Shown here in pieces: positions 36,181 to 48,549 of a stretch of DNA of 64,000 nt. Position 1 is the stretch's first letter; each line of letters begins with the position of its first letter. Source of the stretch: Malania oleifera (lineage: Eukaryota > Streptophyta > Magnoliopsida > Santalales > Ximeniaceae); NCBI RefSeq assembly GCF_029873635.1, contig NC_080420.1, forward strand, positions 34,432,231-34,496,230, read 5' to 3'. The position numbers and the translations under genes were made by a program. The notes below the pieces were generated by a model that did no database searches, was not told the origin of the DNA, and saw nothing but the letters and a program-made list of their open reading frames with translations.

Positions 36181-36790
36181 GGCACTTGGTTTCAAAAAAA
36201 CTAAATTTTTCCTTAAACAAGTAATGGGACTTACATGGGATTAATCTCCCCACATGGGTCCAATGAAATCCTTCGAGCTCGTTTCCCTAATTTTGAAATT
36301 TGAAAAATAGGTGCCAATTTTTAAAAAACTTTGTTCTCGAGGAAGTAACGGGATTCTCGTGAAATTAATTTCCTCGCATGGGTTCTACGAAAATTCTCCA
36401 AACTCGTTCTCCCAATTTCAAAATTTAAAAAATGGGTGCCTTTTTTTAAAAAAAAAAATATTCTATCCTCAAGGAAGTAATGGGACCCCCCATAGCATTA
36501 ATTTTCCTGCATGGATCTCACAAAAACCTCTGAACTCATTCTCTTATTTTAAAAATTGAAAAATGGGTACCCTTTTTTTAAATTTCTATCCTCAAGGAAG
36601 CAATAGGACTCCCATGAGATTAATTTTTCCACATGGGTCCCACAAAATTATTCAAACTTGTTCCACTAGTTTTGGAAAAAATGGTGCCATTTTTTCAAAC
36701 TTTTTTTTGTATTTGAAAGAGTAATGGGACCTTCATGGGATTAGTTTCCCTACATAGCCCCCACAAAATTCTCTTTCAAAAAAGTTATTG
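36181..36790 (+). repeat. Tandem repeat, period about 120-132 bp, five copies
   Basis: Unit starts near 36221, 36341, 36473, 36597 and 36718 all read GAAGTAATGGGAC or close to it. They continue with GGGATTAATTT, CACATGGGTCC and AAAAATGGGTGCC blocks. Copies are diverged. The sequence is unrelated to the 8808-9265 array despite the similar period. Confidence 0.8.
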
Positions 36791-38513
36791 CCCATTTTAT
36801 CTCATTCCTGAAAATAAATCTTAATTTTTTTTTCCAAGATTGGATTTCATCCTAAAATGTTTTTTTCAACCTTGAAAGTCTTTTGGATTCTCCCAAATTA
36901 GATTTTCCCAAATTGTTCCCAATTTTCAAAGACCCATTTTTTAGGGAGGCCACCTTACTTTCAAAAATACCCAAATCCAAATTTTCTTCCAAACTACATT
37001 GGCTTGATTCCAAATCTCCAGGTAGGTAGGCAGCTTGCCCCATAAGAGGTAGGTCCAGCCCAAAAACTTTTTTTTCTTTCTTTCCTTTCCTAAACTAATT
37101 TTCAACCATTTTTTCAAAAGGGACGAGTAGTGGAGCCTATGTGGGTTTCAATCTCCCAATAAGTTTCCCAAAATGTCATTTTTTTTTTCAGAAAACACCT
37201 ACATACATACATACATACACACACATAAGTGCGGTAATCATTAATCGAATGGGTATCGATAGCAGTGTTGAAAGGCTAATCATCATCAAGGTGGTCGGCC
37301 AATCTCCTTTCGTACAAACAAATATGCTCTCGAACTTAAAAATCTTATTTTTATAGACTTTTTTTCTCAGGGGTTTTCTTTGTTTTCCTAGTATTTTTTT
37401 TTTAAGAAAAAAAAAAAGGTTGTGATTACATGTCATATGACTCACCCTTTTTTTATTGAAATTCTTTCTTTCTTATTTTGGGACCATCATTCCTTTTCAT
37501 TGGAATCTTATACGGAATCCGGCGTCAGCAACATCCAAACTAAATATCTCTTAAATCTTATAGAAAAAACATCTCATGATCACTTGCATATAGAGGGACT
37601 CTGAAAGCAATATGGTTTGACAATATTTATGTTTCATTTTTTTATTATATTTTTTTGAATTGATTGAGCTATTATTTTTCAAAGTCTCTATTAATAATTG
37701 TATTAATGGTTTAATAACAATTAATTAATTATTTCTATAATTGCTTTTAATAAATGAATGAATTTATGAAATAATAGATAAAATTATTAGTATTTTGAAA
37801 ATTCCCTAAGAATTTATAATTTATTTTTTGCAATTGCTAATGACAATAAAATTAGCATTTTTTTTGTAATACGAAGAGATATTTTGTAAGGTGATGTGTT
37901 GCCGAGTAAAATGATGGGTCTCATTTGCATGGATAAGTTGAGTATTCCAAGTCTTCGTCTTTAATTGACATCATTTGGTTTTCTTCTAATCTTTGTTTAT
38001 GTTTGTTTTTTTTTTTTTTTTTTTTTCATTTTATAGAGGCATGTTTAGATTGGATTATTTGGATTATTGTATTATTTTCTTTTATTGGTTTTGATGCCTG
38101 GGATGGGTTTTATAGTTTATATGTAAATATCATGGGTCTTACTTGTTGACACGGTATTTCTCTGTCATAAGTGAGGGTTATAAATAAAATTGGGGTTTAA
38201 TAAAAATAAAAATAAAAAAGTGATAATAGCTGAATTAGTAATTTTGTAAAACTGTTAACTGTAGTTGAATTAATAATTTTACAACTTCTAGAATTTCTAA
38301 AGTATTTTATGAAATAATAAATATAATAATTATTTTAAAATCATTCCATAAATAAATTATTAGTAGTTAAAACTAAGAATTTAGTCATTTATTTTTTTAA
38401 ATGCTTATGCTCTTTGAAGCAATATTTTTTGTAATTTCTATTAATAATTAGATTAATAGATTTATAACTACTATAATATTTAATTTATACCATAATAAAT
38501 AAAAATAATTATC
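36791..38513. other. Old non-coding repeat, no gene
   Basis: T-rich and AT-rich sequence with a (CATA)n tract near 37200-37222. From 37572 it resembles 8225-8700. Nothing protein-coding is convincing on either strand. It ends in the LINE target site ATTAAATATTTTCA (38514-38527). Confidence 0.4.
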
Positions 38514-38781
38514 ATTAAATATTTTCAATGACAACAATAACAAAACCAAGTCTTAAGTCCCACTAGGTGGGGTTAGCTATATGAAACATTTTCCACCAAT
38601 TTATGCGATCATGGACAATTTCTTTTGATAAATTCAGAGATATTAAATCCTTATTCACTATCTCCTCCCAAGTCATTTTAGGTCTATCCCTACCCCTTCT
38701 ACTACTCCCCACAGTAACTAACTCACTTTTTCTCGCTGGTGCACTATGTGACTTACATTGTAAATGTACATACCATCAGAG

Positions 38782-39194
38782 TGATGGGTGAAGGGGACTC
38801 ACTCAATCACTGGTTGTGATTGAACTCAGTGAGGAAAACACTCAATTCCATACAAACATTTTTTTGATTTCAATATTAATCTAAAAAAATACAAAGAACA
38901 CTCAATATGCAATTTCTTCTCTCACTGGTTACTCTCCCTCCTCTACACCGCATGCATTACACACACATACACACACACGCACACACACACACACACACAC
39001 ACCTTCATATATATATAGCAATGAATGAGATGGTAGGTGAAGATCAATTTCAACAAAATTGGCTGAAGTTTGTGGAGGTGGTTGCCGATCAAGTTTAATT
39101 TTCAACAGGTTAGTGGAGGTTGTTGGCTTAATTTCAACCAAGGTGGGCTGGGGTTGGTGGAGGTGGCTGCCACCGTCAAGTTTAACATTCAACA
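38782..39194 (-). repeat. 3' LTR of Copia C2
   Basis: Starts TGATGGGTGAAGGGG and ends CATTCAACA on the plus strand, with a (CA)n tract at about 38959-39002. The other LTR is 44009-44397 with a shorter (CA)n. The polypurine tract TTTAAGGGGGGA lies next to it at 39195-39206 (minus). Confidence 0.85.
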
Positions 39195-39239
39195 TCCCCC
39201 CTTAAACTTGAATCTCCTAACTTTATCATTTCGAGCATT

Positions 39240-40850
39240 AAGTCTTCAGTCTTGCAGTCTTGCAAAAATATCATGTCTGAGTGGTTTCGTGAAAATATCA
39301 GCAATCTAATCATACGTTCTACAAGACATCAGCTCCACTTCTTTCTTCTTTACATGCTCCCTGATAAAATGATAATGAGTATCAATATGTTTGCTTGTTT
39401 CATGGAAGACTAGATTCTTCGCACGTGCAATCGCTAATTGGTTATCAATGTAGACTTATGTGGGGTCATCTTGAAGAATCTCAGATACTTCAGTACATTC
39501 TTGATCCATATACCATGACAAACAACTGAGCTGGCTGCAACATACTCAACTTCACATGATCACAACGTTACAATGGGTTGCTTCTTTGATGACCATGTAA
39601 ATGTTATATCTCCCATGAAGAATGTGAATCCATTCGTGCTTTTTCTTACATCAAGATTCCTTCCCCAATCACTATCGGAATAGCCAATAAGTTTGCAATC
39701 ACCTTTTAATGAATAGAATATACCATCAGTGATGGTGCCCTTAACATAGTGGAGTATCTTCTTCACTACATTTAGATGGGACTGATCAAGAGTCTCCATG
39801 TACCTACTAACAAGTCCAACTCCATAGAGTATGTTTGGCCTAGTGCACGTCAAATACCTCAAGCTTCTAACCAGACTCTTGAAATATGTGGGGTCAATAC
39901 CTCCTTTCTCATTCTTTCTCAACTCCATTCTCATTTCAACTGAAGTTGTCACAGGGTTGCAGTTGTCTATCCCAAACTTCTTCAGTATTTCTTTTGCATA
40001 GTGGTTCTGGGAGATGAAGATTCTCTTCTCGCTTTGCACGACTTCTATGCCAAGGAAATGATTCATCTGGCCAATATCCGTCATTTTGAATCCTTTGACC
40101 ATGCTCCTCTTGAAAATGGCAAACATCTCTGGATTGTTGTCAGTGAAGATCAGATTATCAACACATAGGCAAGCAATCAGCATGCTTCCATCTGTCTCCA
40201 TCTTCATGTATAGTGCATGCTCGTAGGGACACTTCTCAAATCCATTCTTCTTGAAATAGTCATCAATTCTCATGTTCCACACACGAGGTGCCTTCTTCAA
40301 GCCATAGAGTGCTTTCTTTAGCTTGTATACTCTATCTTCGTTGCCCTTCTTCACATATCCAGGTGGTTGATCGTTATAGATCTCTTCTTCCAGAAACCCA
40401 TTCAGAAATGTTGATTTCATGTCCAGCTGGTAAATCTTTCATCCATTTTGTGTAAAGAGTGAAATTAGTAATCTGATAGTCTCAAGCCTGGCAACCAGGA
40501 CAAAGATTTCTCCATAATTAATCATTTTCTTCTGCCTGTAGCTATTGGCGACAAGTCTCACTTTGTATCTATGGACTTCTCCTTAAGCGTTCTTCTTAGT
40601 CTTGTAGACCCATTTCACACCAATAGTCTTGCGGCCCTTCAAAAGATTTGTCAGCTCCCAAGTCTTGTTTTTCTTGATGGATTGAATCTCCTCATCCATC
40701 GCTTTTCTCCATTTGTCTTCTTCATTAGCATCCTCAAAACTAACCAAGTCGCTAGTCAACAACAAACAATATAGAGTAACATACTCTTCCATAAGTTCTG
40801 TATTTTCATATAGGTTAACTAGGGTACAAGCTCCTTAAGGCCTTAATGTT
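39240..40850 (-). pseudogene. Copia C2 reverse transcriptase and RNase H
   Basis: RT blocks are long and open from 40420 to 39560: FLNGFLEEEIYNDQPPGYV, LKKALYGLKKAPRVW, MNHFLGIEVVQS, LRYLTCTRPN, then RNase H blocks GYSDSDWGRN and RKSTNGFTFF. The N-terminal RT part is at 40583-40792 (WRKAMDEEIQSI, GVKWVYKTK). The catalytic YVDD is replaced by CVDN (in LIACLCVDNLIF, near 40150-40185), which removes one catalytic aspartate. A stop follows the SSKKQPIVTL block. Confidence 0.9.
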
Positions 40851-41099
40851 AAAGATTTCACGCTTAATTTGTGATGGAGCTTCACTCCTCTATGGTTAAT
40901 GGAAACCGTGTGGAGGTGTCTGCAGTTCGGGAACTTGTGACTTAATAGCCACTTCTCTTGTTTGTGTGGATTCTTCTCCTTCAAGCGTCAATTTTGCATT
41001 TTTGGAAGATTCATCCTAGTCCCACTTCTAGGATTCATTTTCTTCAAAAATGACATCCCGACTGAAAATGACTTTCTTGTTGATGGGATTGTAGAGTCA

Positions 41100-42000
41100 A
41101 TATCCCATAGTGTTGTCGTCGTATCCAACAAGGATACATTTCTCACCTTTGTCTTCCAACTTTGTCCTTCTCCTCAGGGATCTTAGCATAGGCTCTGGAG
41201 CCAAACACTATAAGATGACTCACACTAGGCTTGTGAGTACTCCAAGTTTCATGTGATGTCATTGTATCAAAACTCTTCATAGAACACCTGTTGAGTAGAT
41301 AGATTGCATATAACATAGCTTCTGCCCAAAAACGTTTGGGCACATTCTTGTCCTTTAACATGCTCCTGGTCATGTCAAGGATCGTGCGGTTCTTCCTCTC
41401 AGCTACACCGTTCAACTGGGGAGTGTAGGTAGGTGTGAACTACTTTTGAATCCCTTGTTGCCTAAGGAATTCATTGAAAGCTTCTTCCTTGTACTCTCCT
41501 CATTGGTCTGATCATAGTCACTTGATGTGATAGCCACTCTACTTCTCCATGAGAGTTTTGAACTCTTTGAATTTGTCAAACACTTTTGACTTCCTTTTCA
41601 GGAAGTAGACCTAAGTCTTCCTGGTGTAATCGTAAATGAAGGTGAGGAAGTATCGGTTCTATCCATTTGAAACAGGGTTCAATGGACCACACACATTTGT
41701 GTGTACTAGCTAGAGCGACGTGATAGATCTCCAATTGGCTTGCTTTCTAAAGTTATTTCTATGTTACTTGCTGAGACCACAATTTTCACATTTCTCATTC
41801 GAATGCTAGATGTTGGGTAAGTCGTTCACCATCTTCTTGCTTCCCAACTGCTTTAAGCTTCCAAAATTAAGGTGTCCAAACCTTATATGCCACACGCAAT
41901 CTTTGTTGTTGATGATGACGCTTAGACATCTTGTCGTGTCATGATGGATGGCAAGAGTGAACATCTGATTCTTTGCCATTGTGACTCGAGTGACGAGCTT
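41100..42000 (-). pseudogene. Copia C2 integrase
   Basis: The minus strand shows the C-terminal part of the core, [19 protein letters not shown], which includes the third acidic residue of the triad. It continues with [16 protein letters not shown] and [18 protein letters not shown]. Upstream, HLNFGSLKQLG-like and CENCGLSK-like blocks mark the zinc-binding N-terminus. Many stops lie between blocks. Confidence 0.8.
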
Positions 42001-42299
42001 ACCTCAAGTGTCTAATATCACCACTTTTTATCTCTAGGGCTAATTCGGTAGCCTTTATCTACAAGTTATCCAAGACTCAAGATGTTGGACTTCATGTCTG
42101 GCACAAAATAGAACTTGGAGATGAAAGCATGATCTCCAACCTTCCACTTGATCAAAACATCTCCTCTACCTCAAACTAGGACTTTAGAGAGATCGCCAAA
42201 AGAGATCTACCCCTGAACTTTCTCATCAAGTTCAATGAATAGGTTCTTTCTTCCAATGATGTGGTTGCTGGCTCCAGAGTCTAGGTACCAAAAAATTGG

Positions 42300-43332
42300 T
42301 CGTGGGTTGAGCTATGCGCCATTAGCATCAATGACTCTCCAATAGCATCTTCAGTTTTGGCAAGGTTAGCCTCCTCGATAACCTTTTCTTGTTGTTGCCC
42401 CCAACACTTGTTGCTACAGTAGCCAAACTTATGGCAATTATAGCACTTAATGTTTCTTTTGTCAATCTTCTGACGGTTGTTGTAACCGCCACCTCTTCTT
42501 CCATGTCCTCTTCCTCATTAAACGTTGTTCTATTGTCCACGTCCACCTTATCCGCCTTGGCCTCCTCCTCTAGATTCAATATATCTAGATCCTCTTTTGC
42601 GAGATCCTCGACCTCGCGTTTATCCTCGATGCAACATCCCCCCTTACTCGTGTCTCCCATCAGTCAAAGATAGTTTTTACTATAGGACTTGTTCCAATGA
42701 CTTATCATCACTTCTTATGTTCACCTTCTGCTAATGATCTTGCAAAGATCCTATGATCTCTTCTACAGACATGGTCTTTAGATCTTTCATTTCTTCCAGG
42801 GTGACAGCTATGTAGTCAAATTTTGGATCCAAAAACCGCAAAATTTTCTCATATATCCTCATGTCTGTGAGATTCTCTCCATTTCTCCCTAACTAGTTCG
42901 ATACAAGCATTACCCAAGTACAGTACTCGGCAATGGACTCAAACGACGTCATTTGGAAGGATTTGAATTCACCTCATAGAGTTTGGAGGCAAATCCTTTT
43001 CACTTTGTCGGTTCCTTTGTATGTCCAGTGGAGAGTATTCTAGACTTCTTGGGACATATTAGCGAAAGCGATGATTTAGAAGGTGGCCTTATCAAGGCCC
43101 AGATAGATTATGGACTTGGCTTTGCAATCTTTTTTCTGATCAGCTCAAAGGGTCATTAGTTGAGCATCAGACGTAGATGCTTCGGCTTCTTTTGATGGGG
43201 CTTCTTGCTACCCATCTTCAACGATGTCCTTGACATCTTGAGCACCTAGTAGAGCTCTCATTTGAATGCACCAGTTGTTGTAGTTGTCCTTTTTCAGCTT
43301 TGGAATGATCGCTTGTGCAATACTGTTCACCA
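42300..43332 (-). pseudogene. Copia C2 gag
   Basis: From ATG at 43332 the minus strand reads MVNSIAQAIIPKLKKDNYNN and other UBN2/DUF4219 features, then an Arg/Gly-rich segment. The zinc knuckle follows as CYNCHKFGYCSNKC (about 42396-42450), where the usual histidine ligand is tyrosine. Numerous stops interrupt it. Confidence 0.8.
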
Positions 43333-43995
43333 TCGAGTTTGATATATATCAAAAAAAATGATGGGGATGGATTTTGGCAAATCTGATGCCACTAGTGTAT
43401 TAAGAAGATCAAAAACCTTCAAGAACTAGTTCTTGGAGGCAAAGAATCGGTCTAAATAAAACTGAACTGGCCAAAAAACGTTCTGGACCGGTTTGGCTAG
43501 GCTAGTTTTACTTAATGGTAGATAAACGGCGTCAATTAACACCGTTAGGCCACATGGCATCTTCTGGGTGAGCCGTGTGTCGGGACAATCCGCGGATCTG
43601 GATGTGGGTTAGCCTCTGGGTCGAGTCATGCTCGCGGGCCTTTGATCCGGGTTATTGTTGGCGGATCACAAATCAGGTTGCGGGTTGCTGGGCTAGGTCA
43701 TATCATTCGGGTGAATAAGATGCGTGTCAGCGCATTAGGCGTGTGACATCACCAATCAACACTTGCGTCGGCACGTGCAACGCATCTCGATGATGTAGAT
43801 TTAGTAGGTGGTGCATGTGAGCACGTGGGAAGGCCTCCAGACTCCATTTCATATGTGGTTTTCACCTATGGACTCGTCTCGACGCAATCTATACGATGGT
43901 ATGCTCAAATATCGATTTAGAGCAACTACAAATTTAGGAAAAATTTGAATTCCTCTCTGTTCGCCCCTATTTGGTGAGTTCCAACAAACCGTGAT

Positions 43996-44007
43996 GCTCT
44001 AATACCA
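43996..44007 (-). other. Primer binding site of Copia C2
   Basis: Minus strand TGGTATTAGAGC, one mismatch from the initiator methionine tRNA complement, one base from the 5' LTR. Confidence 0.8.
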
Positions 44008-44008
44008 C

Positions 44009-44397
44009 TGATGGGTGGAGGGGACTTACTCAATCACTGCTTGTGATTGAACTAAATGAGGAAAATACTCAATTCCACACAAACACTCTTTGATTTCAAT
44101 AATAATCTGAAAAATACAAAGAATACTCAATATACAATTTCTACTCTCACTAGTTACTCTCCCTCCTCTACACCACATACATTACACACACACACACACA
44201 CACACACCCTCATATATATAGCAATGAATGGGATGGTAGGTAAAGATCAATTTCAACAGAATTGGCTAGAGTATGTGAAGGTGGCTACCAACCAAGTTTA
44301 ATTTTCAACAGGTTGGTGAAGGTAGCTGGCTTAATTTCAAGCAAGGTGGACTGGGGTTAGTGGAGGTGGCTGCCACCGTTAAGTTTAATATTCAACA
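44009..44397 (-). repeat. 5' LTR of Copia C2
   Basis: Starts TGATGGGTGGAGGGG and ends TATTCAACA on the plus strand, parallel to 38782-39194. Confidence 0.85.
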
Positions 44398-44857
44398 CTG
44401 AGTTGTCCCTCCCTTATCTTATCTTCTATATACGCTACACCTAACTTACCGTGAATATGTTCATTCCTTAATTTATCTTTCAATGTTATACTACTCATCC
44501 ATCTAAGCATTCTCATCTCGGAAACTTTTACTTTTTGGATATTCTATTTCTTCTTTGCCCGGCATTCTAATCCATATAGTATAGCTGGTCTTATAGTTGT
44601 CCTATACAACTTCCCTTTTAATTTTAGGGGTATTCTACGATCACAGAGAACACTTGAAATACTTCTCCATTTTACCCAACCTACTTTAACTCTATGCATT
44701 ACATCATTTTTAATATCTCATTCAAGTTGCATAATAGATCCAATGTATCAAAATTTACAAGTGTTATTTATTTTTTCATCATCAAGTTTAACTGTCTCCA
44801 ATGTTCCTCCTACCATTACTAAAATTATATTTCATATATTCTGATTAAATATTTTCA

Positions 44858-45136
44858 TTAGAACCTAAAATTATAATTAATGTCATTTCATAAATATTTC
44901 AAAAATATTCAACTTTAAAAAATGCATTTAATTGTATGCTTACTAAAATATATTTTTAATTATAGAATGTAATATTTTTAAATCTGTGCATAGAAGGGGT
45001 CTCTCTTAGCTAGTATATCTATATATATAAGCACTAAACATTAATATGTTATATAATTACATATTCTGTTTTTCAGCTATACATAAATTCGTAACCTTAT
45101 TTTGTAACCACTAATAATAGTTAAATTCATAGCAAC
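44858..45136. other. AT-rich host sequence between LINE and solo LTR B3
   Basis: No gene seen. It continues the host sequence left of 38514, which resumes again after 47374. Confidence 0.4.
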
Positions 45137-45249
45137 TGTAGAGACCTGGAAAATTTAATTTATGAAAATAATAAAGGAAAAAGGAAAAATGAAAGGAAAG
45201 AGAAAGAAAAAGAAGGGGAAAAGAAATTTAAAAAGGGGCATTAGCAAGG

Positions 45250-45490
45250 ACTCGTCGACGAACCTATTGTCTTTGTCAACGAACGTCCTTCTTGGTTTCG
45301 TCAACAAGTACACGTGTCTTGTCGACGAGAAGATACCGAGAGCAGAGAATTTCAGGTCATTAAGGGTTCGTCGACGAACCCATTATTCTTCATCGACGAA
45401 CAACCTTCTATGACTCGTCTACGAACTTGTTCTTCATCGACGAACGCCCTTCTATGACTCGTCGATGAGTACACGTGTCTCGTCAACGAG
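45250..45490 (+). promoter_or_regulatory. GTCGAC-core palindrome array of solo LTR B3
   Basis: About nine units in 240 bases, including the perfect 16 bp palindrome GGTTCGTCGACGAACC at 45365-45380 and CTCGTCGACGAACC at 45251-45264. The array ends about 18 bases before the TATA box. Confidence 0.75.
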
Positions 45491-45507
45491 GCCACATGAA
45501 CAACCAT

Positions 45508-45517
45508 CTATATAAAG
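45508..45517 (+). promoter_or_regulatory. TATA box of solo LTR B3
   Basis: CTATATAAAG right after the palindrome array and before a C/T-rich leader; a strong plant TATA match. Confidence 0.65.
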
Positions 45518-46261
45518 GTTCAAATCATATTTTCAGCGAGGGTTTTCGTTTCTCTTCATTTTCTCTCTCTAACTTTTGGTTTCCTCTCCCTTCTCTCTTC
45601 AATTTCGGCCCGATTCTCGCCTAAATCGACGATCAGAAGTTACCATAATGATCTAGGGGTATTTCTCTGCAAGATGACCAGAGGGGCTTGTTGATTTGGA
45701 GTCCTTGGGCACCACTCCAAAATCAGGGTAAGTGAGTTATTTTAGGGTTTAAATAATTATATGGGATATGTGGACCCAAGAAATGTGTTAGATGATAAAT
45801 ATATTGGGGTTGATTTGATTGAACTGGGGATAATGTGATTTCAGGGTTTGGAGTTCTGAACGACGCAGGTGTGGTTTAGGGTTTTTCAACAGGCTTCTCA
45901 AGAAACAGGTAAGGGGATAGATTAAGTCAAGTATTTTTAGAAAATTAATTATTAAATATACAGTATTTGATTCAAAAATTTATATATAATTTAGTATAAT
46001 TTTTGGGAATACTGATGTGAACTGAGGAAATTTGAAAATAGATTTAATATTATTTTGTCAGTAAAATATGTTTTCCCGGCCAAATAATATATTATAGTGT
46101 AGTACTCACTTATATGTGGCATGAGTATGAATTTTACTGTAAATAATGATATGTCATAATATTTATGTTTTCATAGAACAAACATGATTCGACGGCAGTT
46201 TTTAGAAAAACTATAAACATAACAGAAATTATATTTTCAATACATTGTGATACTCAACTAG

Positions 46262-46430
46262 TGCAAATGTCGTGATAATCAGCCAACGCAGATGTCGTGA
46301 TATTTAGCCAGCGCAGATGCCGTGATATTTAGTCAGCGCAGATGCCGTGATATTTAGTCAATGCAAATGTCGTGATATTCAGTCAGCGCAAATGTTCTAA
46401 TATTTCAGTTGGCCCAAATGTCATGACTAG
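46262..46430 (+). repeat. Minisatellite in solo LTR B3
   Basis: Six copies of a unit of about 28 bases, AGCCAGCGCAGATGCCGTGA plus TATTT, unrelated in sequence to the minisatellites in B1, B2 and B4 but in the same relative place. Confidence 0.8.
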
Positions 46431-47374
46431 ATATGTTATAACAATTATTCAAGAAATATTAATATTATAGATGTTATACAGAATTATGAAACAATTACAT
46501 AACAGTATTATGAAATATATTATATGATAGAAGAACCCCGATGGCTTAGTTTAGATTCAGAGCACGGTGTCGTAGCTATCAAATTAGGTAGTGCTACCAC
46601 ACGTCTCAAATTAAGTGTGGAAGATGGATGGTCGATTGAGCCCAGAGTAGAGTAGTGTGCCCCCCTGATAGTCCGAAACAGGCTAAGTAGGTCAATCATA
46701 CATGCAGACTAATCAGTTTTGACTTAGCATTGTAGGCCAACCATTGTTAGGTCCTGCCTACAGGCCGCACAACCTAGTCATGTGGGATTAATACATTAAA
46801 TCAACTAGTTATCCATTCAGGGTATGATTTCAATATTATATAGATATAGCAGATGATTTATATGTATACAGAAATCTAATATGCAACAGTATGTTTTATG
46901 AAAATATGATTTATTCAGATTTATACAGAATAGTTTACCTAATTTACTAAATACTATGTACAGATTCTCCTTACTTATGTACGATATATGTTATAATACT
47001 AGTACTCATGTTTCCACACACTGATATTAGTCTATCTCCCTTACTGAGAGGTATCTCACCTCGGTAATATAAACGTTTTAGGAAACCCAAACAGACGAGC
47101 AGAGCGAGCTCCAAAATAGAGGAGGCTGTTAGTATTTTTTTGGGGGGGGGGGGGGGGGATGTATATGTGTATTTATGGATATAGTAGAACTCTGGTATTG
47201 TATAAAAGGTTAAGTATATTATGGTTTCCGCTGCATAGTTGACATGAATGTATAAACAGGTGTATCCTCAGTTCTCTTGGAGTCCAAGTTGATTTTGTAT
47301 ATGTTTTACGGTATCAGAGTTGTTATTATTATTATGTGGAAAAAAAATATATAGCAGAATTTCGGGGCGTTGCA

Positions 47375-48549
47375 GCAATCATATTAAATTTTGAATAATT
47401 GAGCAATATAAAAAATTATTAGATAGTTTTTATTTGAAAAATATATGAAATTATGAGAAAATTAAGACTGGAGTATTTTTGAGAAGATAGACATCGTTAT
47501 GTGCAATGCACATGATATCATTAATGATTGATAAAAAGTAAATTTATTTTAAAATTATTAAATTTTATTTTAATAAAGACTTAATCTTCTAATGTGGAAA
47601 GGTCCTTTCATTGCTAATTTGATAAATTTAGAAAATTACATTAATTGAATAGTTAGGTGCACATCTTACCTAAGAAAAAATAAATAAATAGATATTTGAT
47701 TATTTTTTTATTCAAGTAAAGTGATAAAAGCGATTCACACTTTTCCTAGTTTAGAAGTATCAATCCCTAAATAAGTAATTGAGAAAGTGATAAAAATATT
47801 GCTCTTATTTTCCTACATAATCCTCATTTAGTATAAACCTCAATTCCTACTTTCTTAGTTCAAAAACAATTTTTTTCATAGCTATAAAAAATAGTTAATA
47901 CATGTTTAGAAATATTTATAATATATACATACTTCTCTACTAGTAATTAAGGGAAGCTTAGGTGATTTTCAATAATCTTTCTTCTTGGATCATCTTTCCA
48001 AAAAAAAAAATTCTATTTATTTTCAATTTATCATTTAATGGTTGCAATATTCCCATATCTTCTTAACTCTCTATTATCTCTTAAAAAATAGAAAATTAAA
48101 AAATGGAAGGCACACTCATGCATGCCTAAAACTCGTGTGTGTATGTGCGCGCGCGCCCCAACTAGATTGCAGTTGACTTGAAAACTGCTAGTCTCTCTAG
48201 TTATCTAGATGAACTTGGAATATTGAGAAGACTTCGTTTTTCAAACTAATAGACTTTTAGGGTGCATCGCAAAGATTACGCCAGCCAACCACAAAGCATT
48301 TAATATATATATTATAGATGATGAAGAAAAAGCGCACCGCACCAGTAGGCAGTAGTCAGGGAGACGACCAACGACCATTTCATGGGGGCGGCATGGTTTG
48401 ATGTATATGTTGCGTTGACGTACGGGACATTCTCAATATTGCATGCATGCATGCATGTTGTAAAGTAAAAGATTGCGTCCGAAGACATTCACCTTTTTGC
48501 CCATACATTATTCTTTTTTTAAAGGGTAAGATTCATTAAGCATGTTAAT
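47375..48549. other. AT-rich intergenic sequence
   Basis: No coding signal. Simple repeats occur at 48138-48160 (GTGTGTATGTGCGCGCGCGC) and 48440-48460 (GCAT units). Confidence 0.45.

Larger units (their letters stand above)
38782..44397 (-). mobile_element. Copia retrotransposon C2
   Basis: LTRs of about 0.4 kb (38782-39194 and 44009-44397) flank an interior with gag, integrase, then RT and RNase H on the minus strand. Flanks cagag (38777-38781) and ctgag (44398-44402) agree at four of five bases. PBS and polypurine tract are in place. Many stops and an altered RT active site make it inactive. Confidence 0.9.
38528..44843 (-). mobile_element. RTE-type LINE, 5'-truncated, split by Copia C2, 14 bp TSD
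   Basis: Outside the Copia insertion about 700 bp of LINE remains (38528-38781 and 44398-44843). The minus strand reads RVKVGWVKWRSIS, VLCDRRIPLKLKGKLYRTTIRPA and EMRMLRWMS, the C-terminal RT region of plant RTE elements. It then reads RGRPKMTW-like blocks and the usual 3' end TCCCACTAGGTGGGGTTAGC (inverse sense on plus). The tail is TTG-rich. The duplication ATTAAATATTTTCA is perfect (38514-38527, 44844-44857). 5' truncation is typical of target-primed reverse transcription. Confidence 0.85.
45137..47374 (+). mobile_element. Solo LTR B3, TSD gcaac/gcaat
   Basis: Starts TGTAGAGACC and ends GGGGCGTTGCA. Flanks gcaac (45132-45136) and gcaat (47375-47379) differ at one base. It contains a GTCGAC palindrome array (45250-45490), a TATA box (45508-45517), a minisatellite (46262-46430) and the CACACACTGATATTAG block near 47017 shared with B1. 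The middle (46560-46810) aligns by eye with 12780-13000 of B1. A 16-base G-run lies at 47142-47158. No coding sequence. Confidence 0.8.

Noticed and set aside
47142-47158. G-run as a functional element; likewise the C-runs at 7446-7459 and 10196-10212
   Set aside because: Long homopolymers are prone to slippage and sequencing error; only the one beside the C1 LTR has a positional reason (polypurine tract).
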